This document shows positions 6,202 through 9,649 of a stretch of DNA of 9,649 bases, piece after piece (within the stretch, counting starts at the first letter, position 1; each line of letters starts with the position of its first letter). The DNA is from Verrucomicrobiales bacterium (GTDB lineage: Bacteria; Verrucomicrobiota; Verrucomicrobiia; Limisphaerales; UBA9464). The stretch covers positions 1-9,649 of the forward strand of contig DLVS01000430.1 of assembly GCA_003445095.1 (NCBI GenBank), written 5' to 3'. The translations under genes were made by a program, and so were the position numbers. The notes under the pieces were generated by a model, which worked only from the letters and a program-made list of their open reading frames with translations, was not told the origin of the DNA and did not search any database.

Positions 6202-6315
6202 GGTAGGGCTGCGGCGGCTGCGCGCCAACGGCGCGGCCATTCGCATCGGCGCCAGGGAGGGAATCTGACGCGTCACTGCGAAAGGCCGGGGGCGGCGCAG
6301 CGCGTCAGCCCTACC
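6202..6315. repeat. Palindromic dispersed repeat element, copy 2 (~114 bp)
   Basis: GGTAGGGCTG at 6202-6211 is repeated exactly in inverse as CAGCCCTACC at 6306-6315, and pairing continues imperfectly inward (CTGCGCGCC against GGCGGCGCAG). The internal stretch 6269-6288 matches 2359-2378 with one mismatch in 20, and the right end matches the inverted left end of the 2276-2400 element (GCGCGCTGCGCCG). It sits between the convergent YkgJ and phospholipase D genes, 5 bp after one stop and 23 bp before the other. There it could act as a two-way transcription barrier. A TTTT run follows on the plus strand at 6317-6320. No target-site duplication is seen, and it has no credible coding capacity. Confidence 0.7.
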
Positions 6316-6337
6316 GTTTTGCGGAGCATGGAACCGA

Positions 6338-7486
6338 CTACCGCGGATCCCTCGCCAACCAGCGCGTCACGAATGGATCTGCCTTTGAGAGAACCCACCA
6401 AGACCACTGATCGCGCAGGCGTTCGAACCAGCTTCGAGCAGAAGGCCACGTGTCGGGATCGATCCGCGCCGACCGTGAACACAGTTCCTCCCCCAAATGC
6501 CAGCCGCGCTGAACGATATCCGGGTCGGTCAGGCGTAACATCAGTTCGTGGTTAATATAGAGACTGCGCACGTCGAGGTTTGACGATCCGACATAGGCAG
6601 CCGCTTGGGTGAGGAACAGTTTTGCGTGTAACACTTGCGGCTGGTACTCGAACAACTGGATCCCGTGGCGCAGTAGGCGGCCGTAGAGATGCCGGGCCGC
6701 ACGTCGAGAAAACTCCACATCGGACTTCCCGGGCACCACGACGCGCACCCGGACTCCCCGCGCCGCGGCTTGACGCAACAAGGTCCGCATCCCGCGGGTC
6801 GGGAGGAAGTACGCGACGATCATCAAAATGTCGTTCGCCTGGGCGAGGTCTTCTCGTAAGGCAAGTTGGAATGCCCCCGCGGTTCGGCCGGGTCCGGTTG
6901 CCAGCAACTGAATGTCGGGCGCCACGATTCGCCGGGTGGTGCGAAAGTTGCGCTTCAAGAGAGTGCGCAAATTGGGGGTGTCCGCCGCGGCCGCCCACAT
7001 GCGATCGAATTCAGCGGCCAGAGCGCCTACCGCCGGTCCGTAGAGCACTATTCCCAGATCGGCCCAACCGTGCGAGACGCCGTCGCCCGAATACTCTTCG
7101 GCCACGTTGAAGCCCCCAGTTCCCCCCGCGCGCTCATCCACCACCAACAACTTACGATGGTCTCGCACCGGCAGGCGGCGCAGCTCGAGCGGGTTGAACC
7201 AGCGCAGTTGCCCGCCCACGCGGATAAACTCAGTCCAGAACTCGCCCCGAGTTTCGTTGGATCCCAATGCGTCCAAGAGAACCTTGACTTCGACTCCTTG
7301 AAGTGTGGCCAGCGTTAGCGCGTCGCGTACGGCTCGGCCGATTCGGTCGTTCGCGAAAATGTACACTTCGAGCCGAATGGATCGTTTGGCTCCCGTCAGC
7401 GCGCGGAGGAGCCGCCGAACAAACACTTCGCCTGAGCCCAACCAATGGGTCGCGGCGAGGTCAGGATGAAGCGGCCCAGAGTTCAC
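6338..7486 (-). CDS. Phospholipase D superfamily protein, ClsB-like cardiolipin synthase
   Basis: The product has 382 residues with two PLD domains. HKD motif 1 is intact: HRKLLVVD with His 110, Lys 112 and Asp 117, followed by GGTGGFN and EEY. Motif 2 is HAKLFLTQ followed by YVGSSNLDVRS; His 287, Lys 289 and GSSN are present, but the usual Asp is Gln 294. The N-terminal LEVYIFANDRIG and the central IVAYFLPT segments are typical of bacterial cardiolipin synthases. It lacks N-terminal membrane helices and is near ClsB (~410 residues) in size, so it probably acts at the inner face of the membrane, joining phospholipids to give cardiolipin. Another phosphatidyl transfer or hydrolase activity remains possible. 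The GTG start at 7486 overlaps the TPR gene stop (GTGA); reading further upstream would lie inside that gene. It ends 23 bp from repeat copy 2. Confidence 0.92.
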   Translation of the reverse strand: MNSGPLHPDLAATHWLGSGEVFVRRLLRALTGAKRSIRLEVYIFANDRIGRAVRDALTLATLQGVEVKVLLDALGSNETRGEFWTEFIRVGGQLRWFNPLELRRLPVRDHRKLLVVDERAGGTGGFNVAEEYSGDGVSHGWADLGIVLYGPAVGALAAEFDRMWAAAADTPNLRTLLKRNFRTTRRIVAPDIQLLATGPGRTAGAFQLALREDLAQANDILMIVAYFLPTRGMRTLLRQAAARGVRVRVVVPGKSDVEFSRRAARHLYGRLLRHGIQLFEYQPQVLHAKLFLTQAAAYVGSSNLDVRSLYINHELMLRLTDPDIVQRGWHLGEELCSRSARIDPDTWPSARSWFERLRDQWSWWVLSKADPFVTRWLARDPR

Positions 7487-8250
7487 AAGCCCCGGAGCAG
7501 CGAATGCGCCCGGCGCACCCACACCTTTTCGCGGGCGCGTTGGAATTTGGGGGCGTGTGCGTCGTCGGAAATTACTTCCTGAAGTTCTCGCTTGGCTCGG
7601 TCGCGATCGCCGCGCCCGAGGACCAATTCCGCAAACTGGACTTTGGCCCGTGCGTATCCGTGGCTGCCCAAAACAATTTCCCACTCGCGAAGTGCGGCTT
7701 CTTGATCTCCCAACGCCGTCAAGGCCTCAGCCAGCGCCATCCGGGTCTGGCCGTAATCATGTTTCGGTTCGCCTGCGAGCACACTTTCGAGCAAAGGCCG
7801 CGCTTCCGCCGGACGATTCAGCCGCAGCAGGCATTGACCCAAATGGGCGCGCGTATCCAAGTCCTCGCCATCTCGCTTCAACGCCTCCCGATAGCTGGCT
7901 TCTGCCTTCTCGTACTTGCCCTGACTATAATAGATGTCCGCCAGATCGAAGTGATCCCGGGCGTTGTCGAGATTGTAAATCCGGGCCTCCAGCTCCTTGA
8001 TTCGGCGCCGATTGGTTGCGCCCGGGAGTTCAAATCCGCGACTCCTCCCGCCGCCCACCGGGCCTTGCTGGCGATACACCATCAACCAATAAAAGAAGGT
8101 GCTGAGAATGGAGAAGAAGAAGATGCAGGCGGCCCAGATCCATTCCCGCCGGCGGATGGCGTCGACAAACATCCACACCTGAAAGGGGAGAAAGATCCAG
8201 AACAGCGGGCTGCTAAATATGGCCAGCGGATTGGTTAAGACTTCGTACAT
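7483..8250 (-). CDS. Membrane-anchored TPR protein
   Basis: The product has 255 residues. Two hydrophobic helices lie at ~11-30 and ~38-58 with an Arg-rich turn (RRRE) between them, and a Gly-rich stretch follows. The rest is helical with tetratricopeptide repeats from about residue 97: IYYSQGKYEKAEASYREALKR... is a clear TPR, followed by units near 133-164, 168-197 and 202-226. The N-terminal hairpin recalls the PLD-nuclease N-terminal (PLDc_N) type of membrane anchor, which is interesting because the next gene is a phospholipase D; that resemblance is only by eye. The protein probably anchors a TPR scaffold at the inner membrane and may position the downstream enzyme. Its stop overlaps the GTG start of the phospholipase D gene, so the two are almost certainly co-expressed. 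The start is ATG 8250; no Shine-Dalgarno is visible. Confidence 0.87.
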   Translation of the reverse strand: MYEVLTNPLAIFSSPLFWIFLPFQVWMFVDAIRRREWIWAACIFFFSILSTFFYWLMVYRQQGPVGGGRSRGFELPGATNRRRIKELEARIYNLDNARDHFDLADIYYSQGKYEKAEASYREALKRDGEDLDTRAHLGQCLLRLNRPAEARPLLESVLAGEPKHDYGQTRMALAEALTALGDQEAALREWEIVLGSHGYARAKVQFAELVLGRGDRDRAKRELQEVISDDAHAPKFQRAREKVWVRRAHSLLRGL

Positions 8251-8329
8251 GAGCGAGACTGGCCGAGGCTGGTATTGGCAGTTCGGAATGGCAAGAAGCG
8301 GGGCGGTCTGGTGAGAGCAAGGGAATTCC

Positions 8330-8662
8330 CTAACCCATACCCAAGAGCTCGACTTCGAAGATGAGGGTCGCGTTGGGAGGAATCGCTCCCGGGTAACCGT
8401 TGCGGCCGTAACCGAGCTCCGGAGGGATCGTTAGTTTCACTTTGTCGCCAACCCGCATGGTGGCGACGCCTTGATCCCAGCCAGCGATGACCTGGCCATG
8501 GCCAAGAATGAAGACGAACGGTTGGCCACGATCCACCGAACTGTCGAACTTCCGTCCGTCGGTGAGCCAGCCGGTGTAATGGACCCGGACGGAGTCGCCC
8601 GCTTGGGGAGAGGCGCCGGTTCCAACGGTGAGTTTTTCTATCTTCAATTCACTGGTTGCCAT
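8330..8662 (-). CDS. FKBP-type peptidyl-prolyl cis-trans isomerase
   Basis: The product has 110 residues, the size of a single FKBP12-like domain. Every pocket residue is recognisable: Tyr 29 (VHYTGWL), Phe 39-Asp 40 (KFDSS), Phe 51, Val 58-Ile 59 (QVIAGWDQG), Trp 62, Tyr 85 (LGYG) and Phe 102 (LIFEVELL). It catalyses proline isomerisation during protein folding. No signal peptide is present with the chosen ATG at 8662, so it is predicted to be cytoplasmic. A longer in-frame reading from TTG 8839 would add 59 low-complexity residues with no export signal and would overlap the divergent ABC gene, so it is not used. It lies 79 bp upstream of the TPR gene on the same strand and may share its transcript. 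Confidence 0.97.
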   Translation of the reverse strand: MATSELKIEKLTVGTGASPQAGDSVRVHYTGWLTDGRKFDSSVDRGQPFVFILGHGQVIAGWDQGVATMRVGDKVKLTIPPELGYGRNGYPGAIPPNATLIFEVELLGMG

Positions 8663-8786
8663 TGCGGAGTCTCGACTCGGAGCACTTGCCGGGTCAACTC
8701 GACTCGTGTCGCCAGGCAGCAGCGGTGTCCTTGCCTCATTGCCACAGAATTTCTCCCGCACCTTCACGGGTCCGCTAATATCCGCC
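8663..8786. promoter_or_regulatory. Divergent intergenic region of FKBP and ABC exporter genes
   Basis: The 124-bp gap must hold control signals for both genes. A TAATAT box (8776-8781) ends 5 nt before the proposed GTG of the exporter, which would suit a leaderless or nearly leaderless transcript, but no -35 match lies at 16-18 bp. On the minus strand TTGACC (8697-8692) resembles a -35 box without a convincing -10. No Shine-Dalgarno precedes either start. Confidence 0.25.
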
Positions 8787-9649
8787 GTGCCGCCGAATGA
8801 ATCGCGCTTGCCCCCCGACGTATCGGTCCCCGAGTCCAAACCCCGAGTCCAGGCGGAATCGCTCCGCCGAGCCGCGCGAATTTTTCGTTACCTGGGCCCG
8901 TACAAGATCCGGTTTACCGGCGCCATGCTGGCACTCCTGACGTCGTCGTCGCTCGGGTTGGCCTTTCCTTACTTGACGGGCCAATTGCTCGACACCGCCG
9001 TCCATCGTGACGGTGCCGCGCTTCCGACCGGATGGAACAGTATCAATGGCGTCGCGGCGGTGCTCCTGGCGAGCCTGGCGGTGCAAGCGTTCCTTTCCTT
9101 CTTTTCCTCCTGGTGGTTCAACCAGTGCGGCGAACGCGCGCTGGCCGATCTGAGGAGGGAAACCTTCGCGAAAATGATCGGACTACCGATGACGTTCTTC
9201 GGTCAACGTCGCGTGGGTGAATTGGCCAGTCGCCTGACGGCCGATCTCACCGTCATTCAGGAAACGTTGACGACTACGATCCCCCAATTTCTTCGTCAGA
9301 CTACGTTGCTAACGGGAGGCGTGACGCTGATTGCGCTCACCTCCCTGCGGTTAAGCGGAGTGATGATTTCGACTTTCCCTGTCTTGATTTTAGCGGCCGT
9401 GTTGATTGGCCGAAGAATCCGAAGATTATCGCGGGACGCCCAGGACCGCTTGGCCGAAGGCAGCACGGTGGTGGAAGAGTCGCTTCAAGGAATTGCCAAC
9501 GTAAAGGCCTTCGGAAATGAGCGGTTCGAACTCAGCCGTTATTCCACCCATCTGGACGCATTCTTGCAGGTCATTCTGCGGGCGGCGCGGCTGCGGGCGA
9601 GCCTGGTGTCGTTCATCATCTTCGGAGTGTTTGGCTCGATCGTGCTGGT
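8787..9649 (+). CDS. ABC exporter (ABCB/MsbA type), N-terminal transmembrane part, truncated by window end
   Basis: 287 complete codons are visible; the ATP-binding domain lies beyond the right edge. Hydrophobic helices appear at ~44-67, ~88-109, ~172-187 and ~194-208, and another begins at ~271. Between them are hallmarks of the exporter type-1 fold: the coupling region [39 protein letters not shown] and later [18 protein letters not shown]. Such proteins are homodimeric or heterodimeric inner-membrane exporters of lipids, drugs or peptides; the substrate cannot be told from this part. The proposed start is GTG 8787; an in-frame TTG at 8806 is an alternative. The first ~30 residues are a Pro-rich tail with no conserved feature, so the exact start is unsure. 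It is divergent from the FKBP gene with 124 bp between starts. Confidence 0.92.
   Translation, partial: MPPNESRLPPDVSVPESKPRVQAESLRRAARIFRYLGPYKIRFTGAMLALLTSSSLGLAFPYLTGQLLDTAVHRDGAALPTGWNSINGVAAVLLASLAVQAFLSFFSSWWFNQCGERALADLRRETFAKMIGLPMTFFGQRRVGELASRLTADLTVIQETLTTTIPQFLRQTTLLTGGVTLIALTSLRLSGVMISTFPVLILAAVLIGRRIRRLSRDAQDRLAEGSTVVEESLQGIANVKAFGNERFELSRYSTHLDAFLQVILRAARLRASLVSFIIFGVFGSIVL

Noticed and set aside
6194..6268. 24-codon frame starting at an ATGA overlap with the YkgJ stop
   Set aside because: Nearly all of it lies within the palindromic repeat, so the overlap is most likely accidental.
6199..6555. 118-residue plus-strand frame across repeat copy 2 and the end of the phospholipase D gene
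   Set aside because: It is made of repeat sequence plus the antisense of a known gene; it has no domain.
7303..8238. 311-residue open frame on the plus strand opposite the phospholipase D and TPR genes
   Set aside because: It is antisense to two recognised genes and spans their junction; no motif is seen.
8663..8839. 59-residue upstream extension of the FKBP protein
   Set aside because: It needs a TTG start, has no signal peptide or conserved feature, and would overlap the divergent ABC exporter gene.
1..9649. tRNA, rRNA, CRISPR array, integrase or transposase, defence genes
   Set aside because: No cloverleaf, direct-repeat array with regular spacers, or relevant protein motif was seen on either strand. 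The window looks like ordinary chromosome with scattered small repeats.

Overview
The window reads as bacterial chromosome from a GC-rich member of the Planctomycetota-Verrucomicrobiota-Chlamydiota group, most likely Verrucomicrobiota. This assignment is inference from gene content, not from a marker gene. It rests on a Tat-exported Gfo/Idh/MocA oxidoreductase, a rhomboid protease with a GYF_2 tail, a DUF3568-type lipoprotein, and dispersed palindromic repeats whose spurious translation ('MECGGKRSATPLW'-like) I recall as common in verrucomicrobial genomes. No rRNA, tRNA, CRISPR array, integrase, transposase or phage gene is visible.

Layout: (1) 1-3954, minus strand, read from high to low coordinates: a beta-CASP metallo-beta-lactamase RNA-processing enzyme (3954-2425), a 236-bp gap with a palindromic repeat element, a fused PxpB-PxpC 5-oxoprolinase protein (2188-611), and 20 bp later the N-terminal part of a Gfo/Idh/MocA oxidoreductase that runs off the left edge. 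(2) 3982-6197, plus strand: a rhomboid-GYF_2 membrane protease divergent from the beta-CASP gene with only 27 bp between starts, a 378-bp gap dominated by an inverted pair of repeat units, then a DUF3568-like lipoprotein translationally coupled (GTGA) to a YkgJ-type cysteine-cluster protein. (3) 6198-6337: a second palindromic element between convergent genes. (4) 8662-6338, minus strand: an FKBP-type prolyl isomerase, a membrane-anchored TPR protein, and a ClsB-like phospholipase D/cardiolipin synthase coupled to the TPR gene by another GTGA overlap. (5) 8787-9649, plus strand: the N-terminal transmembrane part of an ABC exporter, cut by the right edge.

The genes look like housekeeping and cell-envelope functions: oxoproline recycling, RNA turnover, membrane proteolysis, phospholipid synthesis, protein folding and export. 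They do not form one dedicated pathway. I do not see a convincing new multi-gene system. The points most worth a second look are two related 115-125 bp palindromic elements, a separate inverted repeat pair, the very tight divergent promoter region, a Gln in place of the second HKD Asp of the phospholipase D protein, and a possible 25-codon leader ORF whose stop overlaps the PxpBC start.
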